Source: Phytopseudomonas seleniipraecipitans (GTDB taxonomy: Bacteria; Pseudomonadota; Gammaproteobacteria; Pseudomonadales; Pseudomonadaceae). From it: 64,000 nucleotides of DNA. The notes under the pieces are model-generated. The model searched no databases and had not been told where the DNA came from. It worked only from the letters and a program-made list of their open reading frames with translations. Below, piece after piece: positions 9,045 through 17,466 of this stretch (within the stretch, counting starts at the first letter, position 1; each line of letters opens with the position of its first letter). The position numbers were made by a program, and so were the translations under genes. The DNA lies in NCBI RefSeq assembly GCF_900102335.1, contig NZ_FNBM01000001.1, forward strand, positions 496,001-560,000, written 5' to 3'.

Positions 9045-10400
9045 GTGCCCGGTCGTCATTCACTGTTCTGGAAGTTGATCGTCGGGCTGGCGCTGTTCTG
9101 CCTGCTGATCGTCAGTCTGCACGTGGACCTGGACAAACGGGTGTACGAGGCGATGTCCACCTTGTCGATGTCCAGCCGGCAGGCACTTACCCATTTTGCC
9201 GAAGAGGCTGAAACCGCCTGGAAACAGCAGGGAACGGCAGGGCTCGATCGTTACCTGAGGGATCTGCGTGAGCGGGAGCAGGTGTGGGCCATGGTGGTCA
9301 ACAGCGACCATCAGTCATTGTCGTCGCAGCCGCTGGGCCCGTCGGATTTACTGCGGCTGGACTTCGTGCGCAGCCTGGATCAGAAGGTCGGTCGTCCAGG
9401 CGGACGGCCGACCTTTTACGTGCCCTTCAGCGACGGCAATATCCGTCTGGTGATGGAACTGCCACCGCGTCTCGACCCGCGTTATTACCAGGCCCAGTGG
9501 GAGTTTGTCGTACAGAAGGTGTTGCCGGCATTGCTGGCGATTCTGCTGGGTACCTTGCTGTACCGCTTGTTTATCGCGCCGCTGGTCATCCTGCGCCGCC
9601 AGGCCAATACCCTCAGCGCTGGCGACCTGAGCGCCCGCATTGGCCCGCCAGTAGCAGCGCGCAAGGATGAGCTGGGCGAGCTGGGCCGGGCATTTGACCA
9701 CATGGCCGAGCGCCTTGAAGGCACCGTTGCCTATCAGCGGCGCCTGCTGCGCGACCTCTCGCACGAGTTGCGCACACCGCTGAGTCGCCTGCGCGTGGCG
9801 GCTGATGGCGAGAGCGACCCGCTCGTGCTGCGCCAGCGGCTGGATCGGGAGATCAGCATCATGCAGCGGCTGGTGGGAAATTCGCTGGAACTGGCCTGGC
9901 TGGATTCCGAGCGACCGCAGTTCGCCCGCGAGCCGATTTGCCTGGTGCAACTCTGGGACATGCTGGTCGAAGACGCCTGTTTCGAAACCGGCTGGTCAAA
10001 CCAGCAATTTCAGTTCGAGGTGGACGAGCGTTGTCTGGTGGCTGCCAACCTGACCAGCCTCGCTCAGGCGTTGGAAAATCTGCTGCGCAACGCCATTCGC
10101 CATTCACCGCCCGCTGGCTGTGTGCGTTTGGCGGGCGAGTTGGAGGGCGAGTACTGGCACCTGCGATTGATCGATAGCGGGCCTGGCATCCAAGTTCGCT
10201 ATCTGGAAACCATTTTCGAACCGTTTGCTCGGCTGGATAGTGCTCGCCCGGGGGACGGCGGTTTCGGTCTTGGCTTGAGCATCGCGCGCAGCGCCATCGC
10301 TTTGCAGGGAGGCCGTTTATGGGCGCAAAGCCCGCCAGGCAGCGGCCTGCAGATGCACGTGTTGCTGCCAGCCGGCCAGCTGGCAGAGCAAACTGTATAG
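9045..10400 (+). CDS. pirS: Sensor histidine kinase PirS
   Basis: 451 residues from a GTG start. Two transmembrane segments (about 8-28 and 152-172) frame a periplasmic sensor domain of about 120 residues. HAMP follows, then the dimerisation domain with phospho-acceptor His240 in SHELRTPLSR and the ATPase domain with N box ENLLRNAIRHS, G1 DSGPGIQ and G2 GFGLGLSIA. It is expected to sense the ferric siderophore or its entry into the periplasm and to phosphorylate PirR. It ends 147 bp before the receptor gene. Confidence 0.88.
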   Translation: MPGRHSLFWKLIVGLALFCLLIVSLHVDLDKRVYEAMSTLSMSSRQALTHFAEEAETAWKQQGTAGLDRYLRDLREREQVWAMVVNSDHQSLSSQPLGPSDLLRLDFVRSLDQKVGRPGGRPTFYVPFSDGNIRLVMELPPRLDPRYYQAQWEFVVQKVLPALLAILLGTLLYRLFIAPLVILRRQANTLSAGDLSARIGPPVAARKDELGELGRAFDHMAERLEGTVAYQRRLLRDLSHELRTPLSRLRVAADGESDPLVLRQRLDREISIMQRLVGNSLELAWLDSERPQFAREPICLVQLWDMLVEDACFETGWSNQQFQFEVDERCLVAANLTSLAQALENLLRNAIRHSPPAGCVRLAGELEGEYWHLRLIDSGPGIQVRYLETIFEPFARLDSARPGDGGFGLGLSIARSAIALQGGRLWAQSPPGSGLQMHVLLPAGQLAEQTV

Positions 10401-10403
10401 AAT

Positions 10404-10418
10404 GTAAATGACGTTTAC
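10404..10418. promoter_or_regulatory. GTAAA-N5-TTTAC inverted repeat upstream of pirA
   Basis: Inverted half-sites GTAAA and TTTAC are spaced by 5 bp, 130 bp upstream of the pirA start. The flanking 9-mer TGTAAATGA recurs upstream of the binding-protein gene at 15401, and ACGTTTACT recurs upstream of the heme oxygenase. It is a candidate PirR operator. Confidence 0.45.
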
Positions 10419-10426
10419 TCTCATAT

Positions 10427-10445
10427 GATATTAACTATCATTTGC
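10427..10445 (+). promoter_or_regulatory. Probable Fur box of pirA
   Basis: GATATTAACTATCATTTGC matches the 19-bp Fur consensus GATAATGATAATCATTATC at 13 positions by my count. It lies about 100 bp upstream of the receptor start, where Fur-iron repression would be expected. Confidence 0.6.
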
Positions 10446-10547
10446 GCCGTTATGCGGCGGGGGTGGCTCTAGCCAGCCCATTCGACACAGTCGGTACCGC
10501 CGCCTTTGCCCCATTCGGGCCTGGACCTTCGCGGTATAGGGACGTCA

Positions 10548-12839
10548 ATGAATCCAAAATACAAACCGAACCTGCTGGCCACGGCCATCATGCTGGCGTT
10601 CAGTACGCCGGCGGCGGTATATGCGCAAGTGGCCGAAATTACCCTGGATGAAGCCGCAGCCAGCGGTGAGGGCGCCACGCCTGCCGAGGGCATGCGTGCG
10701 CTGGAAATCGGCGAGACGCGTGTCATCGGCACGGCCGAGCAGGAGCTCAAACAGGCCCCCGGGGTATCGGTGATTACCGCTGACGACATCCAGCGCCATC
10801 CGCCAGCCAACGATCTCTCCGAACTTATCCGGCGCATGCCGGGGGTCAATCTGACGGGAAACAGCGCCAGCGGGCAATTCGGCAACAGCCGGCAGATCGA
10901 CCTGCGTGGCATGGGCCCGGAAAACACCCTGATTCTGATCGACGGCAAGCCAGTCACGTCGCGTAATTCGGTGCGCATGGGCCGTTCCGGTGAACGCAAT
11001 GGCCGCGGTGACAGCAATTGGGTACCGGCTGAAGCGATCGAGCGGATCGAGGTATTGCGCGGCCCGGCCGCGGCGCGCTACGGCTCGGGGGCGGCAGGCG
11101 GGGTGGTCAATATCATTACCAAAGCGCCCGGCAAGACGGTTTCTGGCTCGGTGACCGCCTACACCAACATCCCAGAAAATAACGACGAGGGTGCAACCCG
11201 TCGGCTGAGCTTCAATACTGCGGGGCCGCTTGCTGATAGCGTGTCGTTTCGCGTCTACGGCAACCTGAACAAAACCGACGCCGACGATGCAAGCCTCAAT
11301 CAGGCGTACGCCGCGGGCACCAACCCAGGGCCGGCCGGGCGTGAAGGGGTACGCAACAAGGACCTCAATGCGCTGCTGCGCTTCGACCTGAGCGATGAAC
11401 AAACGCTGGAGCTGGAAAGCGGCTTCAGTCGGCAGGGCAACATCTATGCCGGTGAGCGTGCCCAGGATCACAGCACCACGCTGACCAACACCAGCGCTCT
11501 GCTTGGGCGCGAGACCAATACCATGTACCGGCAGACAGCCGCCGTAACTCACCGCGGTGATTGGGAATTCGGCACGTCCCAGCTCGGGTTATCGTATGAG
11601 AACACGCGAAATCGACGCATGGCCGAAGCGTTGGCAGGTGGCCCGGAGACGGGCATCAGCGGGCAGGACAAGTCGACCTCAGAGCTGGATAACTACCGCC
11701 TGTTTGGCGAACTCAACCTGCCGCTCGAACTTGGCTTCCATCAGACGCTGACAGTGGGTGGCGAATACATCCGTGAAGAGCTCGACGATCCATACTCCAA
11801 CGGTCAGGCCGCGTCATATGGCGGGATCAGCGTGCCACGTTTCACCGCCGGTGAGCGCAGCGGCAAGTCGGACGCCGACAACTATGCCCTGTACCTCGAA
11901 GACAATATCGAGCTGACCCCGGACTGGACCCTGACTCCGGGCCTGCGCTTTGATGACAACAGCATTTTCGGCAGCAACTGGAGCCCGAGCCTGAACAGCT
12001 CCTACCGGCTGACCGACACCGTCACCCTGAAAGGCGGCGTGGCCAAGGCGTTCAAGGCGCCCAACCTGTATCAGTCCAATCCGAATTACGTGTACTTCAC
12101 CAAGGGTAACGGTTGCCCGGATGGTTCGGGTGGCGGTGGTGGCTGCTACATCCTTGGCAACCAGAACCTGGATGCCGAAACCAGCATCAATAAAGAGCTC
12201 GGTATTGCCTTCGATGATGCTGGCTGGGTGGCTGGGTTGACGTACTTCCACAATGACTACAAGAACAAGGTCGTTGCCGGCATGGGCGATGGTTCCGACC
12301 CTAGTCAGGTATTGCCGGGCGCTGGTGGTACCTACGCAGAGGTTTATCAGTGGGTGAATGCGCCCAAGGCCGTCGTTTCGGGTTGGGAAGGCAACGTCAC
12401 CATCCCGCTGCTGGGCAACAATGGTGAAACGCTGAGCTGGAACAACAATTTCACCTATATGATTCAGAACAAGAACAAGACCACCGGCGAGCCGCTGTCG
12501 GTGATCCCCAAGTACACGGTCAATTCGATGCTCGACTGGACTGTCACCGACGCTCTGGACCTGTCGCTTATCGTCACGCATTACGGCAAGCAGGAGCCAC
12601 GGCGTCTGACCAGTCAGGGCAGTGCGGCAACCGGAGATGCGTTGCGGGCCCGTGACCCTTACACGCTGGTCGGCCTCGGGGCCAACTACGAACTGAATGA
12701 CAACTGGCGCTTCGCCGCTGGCATCAACAACCTGTTCGACAAGCAGATACGCCGCGAGAGCATTGCCGGCGGCGAGGGTGCCAACAACTATAACGAGCCG
12801 GGGCGAGCGTTCTATGTCTCCGCTACCACCTCGTTCTAG
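10548..12839 (+). CDS. pirA: TonB-dependent ferric-enterobactin receptor PirA
   Basis: 763 residues. A signal peptide (cleavage near residue 26, after VYA) is followed by an ETRVIGT TonB-box-like segment, a plug domain (about 65-190, with QIDLRGMGPENTLILIDG and RIEVLRGPAAARYG) and a 22-strand barrel ending in an aromatic residue (TTSF). The insert with KGNGCPDGSG and GGCYILGNQNL is the disulfide loop of FepA/PfeA/PirA receptors, and the C-terminal NLFDKQIRRE box is present. It imports ferric enterobactin through the outer membrane using TonB energy. An in-frame ATG lies 42 bp upstream; 10548 gives the proper signal peptide. PirA and PfeA are close relatives; the position next to gacS supports PirA. 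Confidence 0.92.
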   Translation: MNPKYKPNLLATAIMLAFSTPAAVYAQVAEITLDEAAASGEGATPAEGMRALEIGETRVIGTAEQELKQAPGVSVITADDIQRHPPANDLSELIRRMPGVNLTGNSASGQFGNSRQIDLRGMGPENTLILIDGKPVTSRNSVRMGRSGERNGRGDSNWVPAEAIERIEVLRGPAAARYGSGAAGGVVNIITKAPGKTVSGSVTAYTNIPENNDEGATRRLSFNTAGPLADSVSFRVYGNLNKTDADDASLNQAYAAGTNPGPAGREGVRNKDLNALLRFDLSDEQTLELESGFSRQGNIYAGERAQDHSTTLTNTSALLGRETNTMYRQTAAVTHRGDWEFGTSQLGLSYENTRNRRMAEALAGGPETGISGQDKSTSELDNYRLFGELNLPLELGFHQTLTVGGEYIREELDDPYSNGQAASYGGISVPRFTAGERSGKSDADNYALYLEDNIELTPDWTLTPGLRFDDNSIFGSNWSPSLNSSYRLTDTVTLKGGVAKAFKAPNLYQSNPNYVYFTKGNGCPDGSGGGGGCYILGNQNLDAETSINKELGIAFDDAGWVAGLTYFHNDYKNKVVAGMGDGSDPSQVLPGAGGTYAEVYQWVNAPKAVVSGWEGNVTIPLLGNNGETLSWNNNFTYMIQNKNKTTGEPLSVIPKYTVNSMLDWTVTDALDLSLIVTHYGKQEPRRLTSQGSAATGDALRARDPYTLVGLGANYELNDNWRFAAGINNLFDKQIRRESIAGGEGANNYNEPGRAFYVSATTSF

Positions 12840-12853
12840 CTAGCGGCAAGCCC

Positions 12854-12883
12854 AGCCATCGCCCTTGGGGCGGTGGCTTTTTG
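12854..12883 (+). terminator. Terminator after pirA
   Basis: An 11-bp stem AGCCATCGCCC/GGGCGGTGGCT with a TTG loop, followed by TTTTT. It separates the receptor from the methyltransferase gene, whose start is only 22 bp further on, so some read-through or an unseen internal promoter is needed for the downstream genes. Confidence 0.8.
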
Positions 12884-12904
12884 CGTTTAGACGGATTGAT
12901 AGCC

Positions 12905-14407
12905 ATGGCTGCCGATTACATCACCGACATTCCCTATCCGCATTTCTTCCAGCGGGAAACCACGCCGATCTGGCTGAGCTTCGCGGCCCGTGCCCTGGGC
13001 CGCGCGAGCCCTGACCTGCGTGGGCCGTTCGTGTCCTGTGAGCTTGGGTGCGGTCAGGGCTTCGCCAGTGTGTTGCAGGCCGTCGCCAACCCGAATGGAC
13101 AGTTCGTGGGGGTGGATTTCAACGGCCAGCACATCGCCCATGCCCGGGAGCTGGCGCGTGTGGCGGGCGTCAGCAACGTGACGTTCATCGAGGACAGTTT
13201 TCAGGGCATGCTGGACAACTGCAGCGCTGAGCCACCGTACGATTTCATCATCTTGCATGGGGTGTATTGCTGGGTCTCGGCTGCTGATCGACAACGCCTT
13301 CTGCACTTCGTCGATCGCCAACTGAAGCCCGGCGGGATCGTGTTCGTCGGCTACATGGCGCAGCCTGGGCTGGACTTTTTTGCGGCGCCACGGCGTTTCG
13401 TTCAACAGTACGCGCAAACCCTCTCCGGCACGTCGGCAGAGCGCGTTGTCGAGGCGCTCCATGCATTGCGACGTCTGTGTGCGAGTGGCGCCGGGTTGGT
13501 CGGCCATGCCCCGCAGCTAGCGGCTTACGTCGAGCGCAGCCTGCAGGACGATCCTTTTTACCTTGCCCACGAATTGCTCAACGAACACTGGTCGACGCTG
13601 CCGGTCGCCGATGTGATAGCCGCCTTCGCGGCGTCCGGGGCGGGTTATATCGGCAGTGCCAGCCTGATGGACAACATCGACGAGCTATCGCTGCCGGCAA
13701 ATGTGATCGACCAGCTTGGCGACCTTGCAGGCACCGCATTGCGCGAAACCTTCAAGGATCTGGCGCGTAACCAGACGCAGCGCCGCGACCTCTATCAGCG
13801 CGCTACCTGCGCGCTGGACGAGCATGCGCACAAGGCTGCTCTGTTCGATCAGGTCATAGCCGCGTTGCCTGGCGCGCCGACCGCCGGCAACCTGACGTTC
13901 GAGACGCGCATCGGTGCGGTCGAGGGCAGCGCGAGCCTGTTTTCGCCGATCCTGCAAGCCTTGGCGCAGCGCCCACAGAGTTTCCCAGGGTTACTGCAGT
14001 TGCCGGCGCTGGCAGGGCAGGCGGGGAGTATCAGCCCGGCTTTGCAGGCCTTGGCGTCGGCCGGGCATGTGCATCCTTTGCTGCCAGGGCAGGTCAATGT
14101 CGCAGGCTGTCGTGCATTCAACCGGGTCATCTGTGAGCGTGTGCTGGCCGGTGCCCGCTATTCGCACCTGGCTGCGCCAAGCCTGGGCTCAGGGATCGCC
14201 GCGGGCTTCCTGGAAATGGCCGCCGCCCGAGTGTTGTTCGACCATCCCGAACTGCGCGGCGCCATGCTATGCCGGACCGTGGACGCTTTGTTGCGCAAGT
14301 TGGGTTGGCAGCCGCTGGCCGACCCGGTCGATTCTTTGCAGGCGCAGTTGAGCCGCTTCGAACGCGACACGTTACCGATCTGGCGGCAACTCGGCGTGGT
14401 CGGTTGA
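12905..14407 (+). CDS. SAM-dependent methyltransferase with regulatory domain (PKMT-like)
   Basis: 500 residues, start ATG at 12905. The N-terminal Rossmann fold binds SAM: CELGCGQGFAS (motif I, about residue 45) and FVGVDFNGQHIAHAR. YDFIILHGVYCWVS and LKPGGIVFVGY are the later motifs. The middle (about 215-295) resembles the predicted methyltransferase regulatory domain, and the C-terminus continues as a helical region. This architecture is that of the rickettsial protein-lysine methyltransferases that act on an outer-membrane protein. No substrate can be read from the sequence. It lies directly behind the receptor gene, and its stop overlaps the start of the esterase gene by one base (TGATG). 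No good ribosome binding site precedes it. Confidence 0.8.
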   Translation: MAADYITDIPYPHFFQRETTPIWLSFAARALGRASPDLRGPFVSCELGCGQGFASVLQAVANPNGQFVGVDFNGQHIAHARELARVAGVSNVTFIEDSFQGMLDNCSAEPPYDFIILHGVYCWVSAADRQRLLHFVDRQLKPGGIVFVGYMAQPGLDFFAAPRRFVQQYAQTLSGTSAERVVEALHALRRLCASGAGLVGHAPQLAAYVERSLQDDPFYLAHELLNEHWSTLPVADVIAAFAASGAGYIGSASLMDNIDELSLPANVIDQLGDLAGTALRETFKDLARNQTQRRDLYQRATCALDEHAHKAALFDQVIAALPGAPTAGNLTFETRIGAVEGSASLFSPILQALAQRPQSFPGLLQLPALAGQAGSISPALQALASAGHVHPLLPGQVNVAGCRAFNRVICERVLAGARYSHLAAPSLGSGIAAGFLEMAAARVLFDHPELRGAMLCRTVDALLRKLGWQPLADPVDSLQAQLSRFERDTLPIWRQLGVVG

Positions 14408-15360
14408 TGAAAACCTGGCTGAGCAGCTTCGTCCTGTTGCTGACCGTGAGTGGAGTCGCCATGGCCAAACCTGACCTCTCCCAGCCACTGGGGCCGACGC
14501 TGGCAGACCGTGGCTCGGCTCATTATCAGTTCACCCAGCACACGCTCTCGTCGGCTGACCGTCACCGTCATTACCGCATCTGGGTCGCTGTCCCCACGCG
14601 TGCGGCGCCGGTAGCGGGCTACCCGGTGCTTTACCTGCTCGATGGAAACGCCGCACTGGGCGCCCTGCAGGAGGAACAATTGGCCGATCTGGATCGCCTC
14701 GGCCCACCGGTGCTGGTGTTTGTTGGTTATGCCACCGCGCTGCGCTTCGATCCCACCGCCCGCGCCTATGACTACACGCCCCCGCTGCCCGGTGGCGAAC
14801 CGGTGATCGACGACATCAACCGGCAGCGCCTCGGCGGCGGGGCAGATATGTTTCTCGACCTGCTCGAGGAGCGCATCAAGCCGCTGGCGCAGTCACAAGC
14901 GAGGATTGATCTGCAGCGGCAAAGTCTGTGGGGGCATTCCTATGGCGGCCTGCTGACGCTGCACGCGCTGTTCACCCGACCTGACAGCTTCCAGCGCTAT
15001 ATCGCAGCCGACCCTTCGTTGTGGTGGCAGGGTGGCTTCATTCTTCAGGAGGCTCAGGCATTTATCACCCGCGACCAAGCGTTCGACCTGACGCTGCTGA
15101 CGGGTGGCGCAACGCGCAAGCACTCGCCTGCTGGCTGGGACGATCCGGATGTGCGTGCGCGGCGCGAGGCGATTGCCGCAGTGCCGGCCAATGCGGCCGA
15201 GCAACTGGCCGGCCGGTTGGCGGCAATCGCGCACGCCATCGTCCGCTATCGGCGCAATCCCGAGCTGAGCCATGGCGCCATGCTCCCGGCTTCGCTGGGC
15301 CCTGCACTGCGCCTGAGCGCCGGAGACGATGCCGCTGTCGCCCGAGTAATTGCGCAATGA
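14407..15360 (+). CDS. pfeE: Periplasmic alpha/beta hydrolase, siderophore esterase (PfeE/IroE type)
   Basis: 317 residues. A signal peptide (MKTWLSSFVLLLTVSGVAMA, cleaved near residue 20) places it in the periplasm. It has the esterase D-type fold with YLLDGNAAL and the nucleophile Ser178 in GHSYGG; HGAML near the C-terminus probably carries the catalytic His. PfeE of P. aeruginosa hydrolyses the trilactone of ferric enterobactin in the periplasm so that iron can be released, and its gene sits beside the receptor pfeA, as this one sits near pirA. It is translationally coupled to the methyltransferase. Substrate by analogy only. Confidence 0.82.
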   Translation: MKTWLSSFVLLLTVSGVAMAKPDLSQPLGPTLADRGSAHYQFTQHTLSSADRHRHYRIWVAVPTRAAPVAGYPVLYLLDGNAALGALQEEQLADLDRLGPPVLVFVGYATALRFDPTARAYDYTPPLPGGEPVIDDINRQRLGGGADMFLDLLEERIKPLAQSQARIDLQRQSLWGHSYGGLLTLHALFTRPDSFQRYIAADPSLWWQGGFILQEAQAFITRDQAFDLTLLTGGATRKHSPAGWDDPDVRARREAIAAVPANAAEQLAGRLAAIAHAIVRYRRNPELSHGAMLPASLGPALRLSAGDDAAVARVIAQ

Positions 15361-15392
15361 GCGGTTTCGGCGCGCCAGCGAAGGCCTCTGAA

Positions 15393-15406
15393 TTTACATG
15401 TGTAAA
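15393..15406. promoter_or_regulatory. Palindrome TTTACATGTGTAAA upstream of fepB
   Basis: Perfect 14-bp palindrome 127 bp upstream of the binding-protein gene. It uses the same TTTAC/GTAAA half-sites as the repeat upstream of pirA, here in opposite order, and shares the 9-mer TGTAAATGA with it. Confidence 0.5.
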
Positions 15407-15507
15407 TGAAATTCCCGAGCATTTTTGCCGCAGTATGGCTGCCGCCGCGCAATCAGCACTGTGCCCTGTCATTCCGTGCGGCCGGCTGCTAGATCGCAGC
15501 CGTTCGT

Positions 15508-15518
15508 TTTACCGTAAA
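15508..15518. promoter_or_regulatory. Second TTTAC-GTAAA palindrome upstream of fepB
   Basis: TTTACCGTAAA, a perfect palindrome around one base. It ends two bases before the AAGGA ribosome binding site of fepB (15521-15525), where a bound regulator would block transcription or translation. Confidence 0.4.
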
Positions 15519-15532
15519 GAAAGGATATTCCG

Positions 15533-16456
15533 ATGATTGCTAGCCTATCCCGACGCTCACGCCTGCTGGCGTTTTCCGGCTTGGTTGCGCTGCTGCCACT
15601 GGGCACTGCGCTGGCCGAATCGCGCACCCTCGATACCGCCTATGGTGAGATCAAACTGGAGGGCACGCCGCAGCGAGTGATCACCCTGGGCGAGAATGCG
15701 CTGGATGTGGCGCTCTCGGTCGGTGTAAAGCCTGTGGGTAGTGTCGCCACGCGCGGCGGCAGCGACGTATCGGATTATCTCAAGGACAAGGCGGGCGCTA
15801 TCAAGATTGTCGGCACGGCGCGGGAAACCAACCTGGAGTCGGTGTTCGCCCTGCAGCCTGACCTGATTCTGGCCTCTCCGGAATTGACCAAGGATCAGTA
15901 CCAGAAACTCAGCCTGATCGCGCCGACTGTGGTGCCGAAGGGCAGCTCATTCGAAGACTGGCGCAACAACGTCGAATTCTACGGTGAGGCCTTGGCCAAA
16001 CCCGCCGATGCCAAGGCTGCAATCGCCGCTGTCGACACGCGCATCGAAAGCCTCAAGGGCAAGATTGAGCCGGGTCAGGTGGCGTCCGTGGTGCGCTGGA
16101 GCCCTCAAGGCCCGGGCGTGATGTCCCAGCACTTGTTCGTCGGCCAGTTACTCAGCCAGCTCGGCTTCAAAGGCACGGCGATGGCGGCGGCACTGACCAA
16201 GAAGCCGCACAGCGACGCCTTGAGCCTGGAGAACCTGTCGCGCATCGACGGCGACTGGCTGTTCCTCGCCACCCTCAACGCCGATGGCGACAAGGCGCTG
16301 GAGCAGGCGCGTCAGCAGCCAGCGTTCGCCCGTTTGAAGGCGGTCAGCAGCGGCCATGTGCAGAGTGTCGACGGGCAGATCTGGAGCAGCGGCAGCGGGC
16401 CGTTGGCGGCCAACGTGATTCTCGATGACGTCGAGAAGGCCATCGCCTCGCAATGA
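15533..16456 (+). CDS. fepB: Iron-siderophore ABC transporter substrate-binding protein
   Basis: 307 residues with a signal peptide (cleavage near residue 28, after ALA), then a class III periplasmic binding fold of the FepB/FhuD type: RVITLGENALDVALSVGVKPVG, then LQPDLILASPEL and DGDWLFLATL. It binds the ferric siderophore in the periplasm and delivers it to the permease pair. The ribosome binding site AAGGA lies 7 bases before the ATG. Its stop overlaps the permease start (ATGA). Binding of enterobactin or a breakdown product is inferred from the receptor and esterase upstream. Confidence 0.88.
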   Translation: MIASLSRRSRLLAFSGLVALLPLGTALAESRTLDTAYGEIKLEGTPQRVITLGENALDVALSVGVKPVGSVATRGGSDVSDYLKDKAGAIKIVGTARETNLESVFALQPDLILASPELTKDQYQKLSLIAPTVVPKGSSFEDWRNNVEFYGEALAKPADAKAAIAAVDTRIESLKGKIEPGQVASVVRWSPQGPGVMSQHLFVGQLLSQLGFKGTAMAAALTKKPHSDALSLENLSRIDGDWLFLATLNADGDKALEQARQQPAFARLKAVSSGHVQSVDGQIWSSGSGPLAANVILDDVEKAIASQ

Positions 16457-17466
16457 CTGCGCAGGTACAGGGCGGACGCCTGGCACTGACCCGTGCGTTG
16501 TCGTGGGTGGCCGTGGCATTGGCGCTGCTGTGCCTGGCCAGTCTGTTAGTCGGCGCGGGTGAGGTCGGCATTTTGCGCAGCCTGGCAGCACTGCTCGGCA
16601 ACGTGGATGACGAAGCACGTTTCGTGCTGCTCGAACTGCGCCTGCCGCGTACGCTGCTGGGGTTGCTGGTCGGCGTCGCGCTAGGTGCCGCCGGCGTAGT
16701 GCTGCAGTCGGCGACCCGCAACCCGCTCGCCGAACCTGGTTTGCTGGGTGTCAGCGCCGGGGCGTCCTTCGCCGTGGTGGTGGCGATCAGCCTGGGCGCC
16801 AGCGCGGCCACCCTCAATCTCGGCGTGGCCATCGCAGGCGCCATGGCGGGTTGCCTGCTGGTTCTGCTGGTCACCCAGGTGCGTGGTGTCGGAGACGACC
16901 CGGTGCGCCTGGTGCTGGCCGGCGCAGCCTTTTCGGGCATTCTCACCGCCATCAGCACCTTGATTCTGCTTCACGACCAGCGCAGTTCTGACGAGATACG
17001 TTTCTGGATCATCGGCGCCTTGGCCGGCAGGCCACAGGACGTATTGACCTGGAGTACGCCGGGCCTGCTCCTGGGCTTGCTGCTGCTCGTGCCATTAATC
17101 CGTCCACTGGCAGCCCTTGCCCTCGGCGAGAAGATGGCTACCGGCCTCGGCCACCATCCAGGTCTGACTCGGCTCGGCGCCTTGCTGGGCGTCGCCGTGC
17201 TGGTCGGTACCGCCACGGCGGCGGCCGGGCCGATGGCCTTCGTCGGCCTGGTGGTGCCGTTCGTGGCGCGCCGCCTGGTGGGGCCGGATATCCGCCGAAC
17301 CATCGGATTGTCGCTGTTGCTTGGGCCGATTATCGTGTTGTTCGCTGACATTCTTTCGCGCCTGCTGGTCAGCCCCTACGAGCTGCCGATTGGCGTGGTG
17401 ACCGCGCTGATCGGTGCACCTGTGCTGATCGCCGTGGTGCGCAGCCACCGGTTGCCAACCTTATGA
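16453..17466 (+). CDS. fepD: Ferric-siderophore ABC permease (FecCD family, FepD-like)
   Basis: 337 residues, about ten transmembrane helices. Typical FecCD signatures are RLPRTLLGLLVGVALGAAG near residue 60 and the ATPase-coupling loop around GPMAFVGLVVPFVARRLVG. The C-terminus ELPIGVVTALIGAPVLI is characteristic. It forms one half of the inner-membrane channel with the next gene. Four-base overlaps (ATGA) on both sides show tight translational coupling. Confidence 0.92.
   Translation: MTAQVQGGRLALTRALSWVAVALALLCLASLLVGAGEVGILRSLAALLGNVDDEARFVLLELRLPRTLLGLLVGVALGAAGVVLQSATRNPLAEPGLLGVSAGASFAVVVAISLGASAATLNLGVAIAGAMAGCLLVLLVTQVRGVGDDPVRLVLAGAAFSGILTAISTLILLHDQRSSDEIRFWIIGALAGRPQDVLTWSTPGLLLGLLLLVPLIRPLAALALGEKMATGLGHHPGLTRLGALLGVAVLVGTATAAAGPMAFVGLVVPFVARRLVGPDIRRTIGLSLLLGPIIVLFADILSRLLVSPYELPIGVVTALIGAPVLIAVVRSHRLPTL

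Noticed and set aside
10545..11552. 335-residue open frame opposite pirA
   Set aside because: Antisense shadow; pirA on the other strand has clear plug and barrel motifs.
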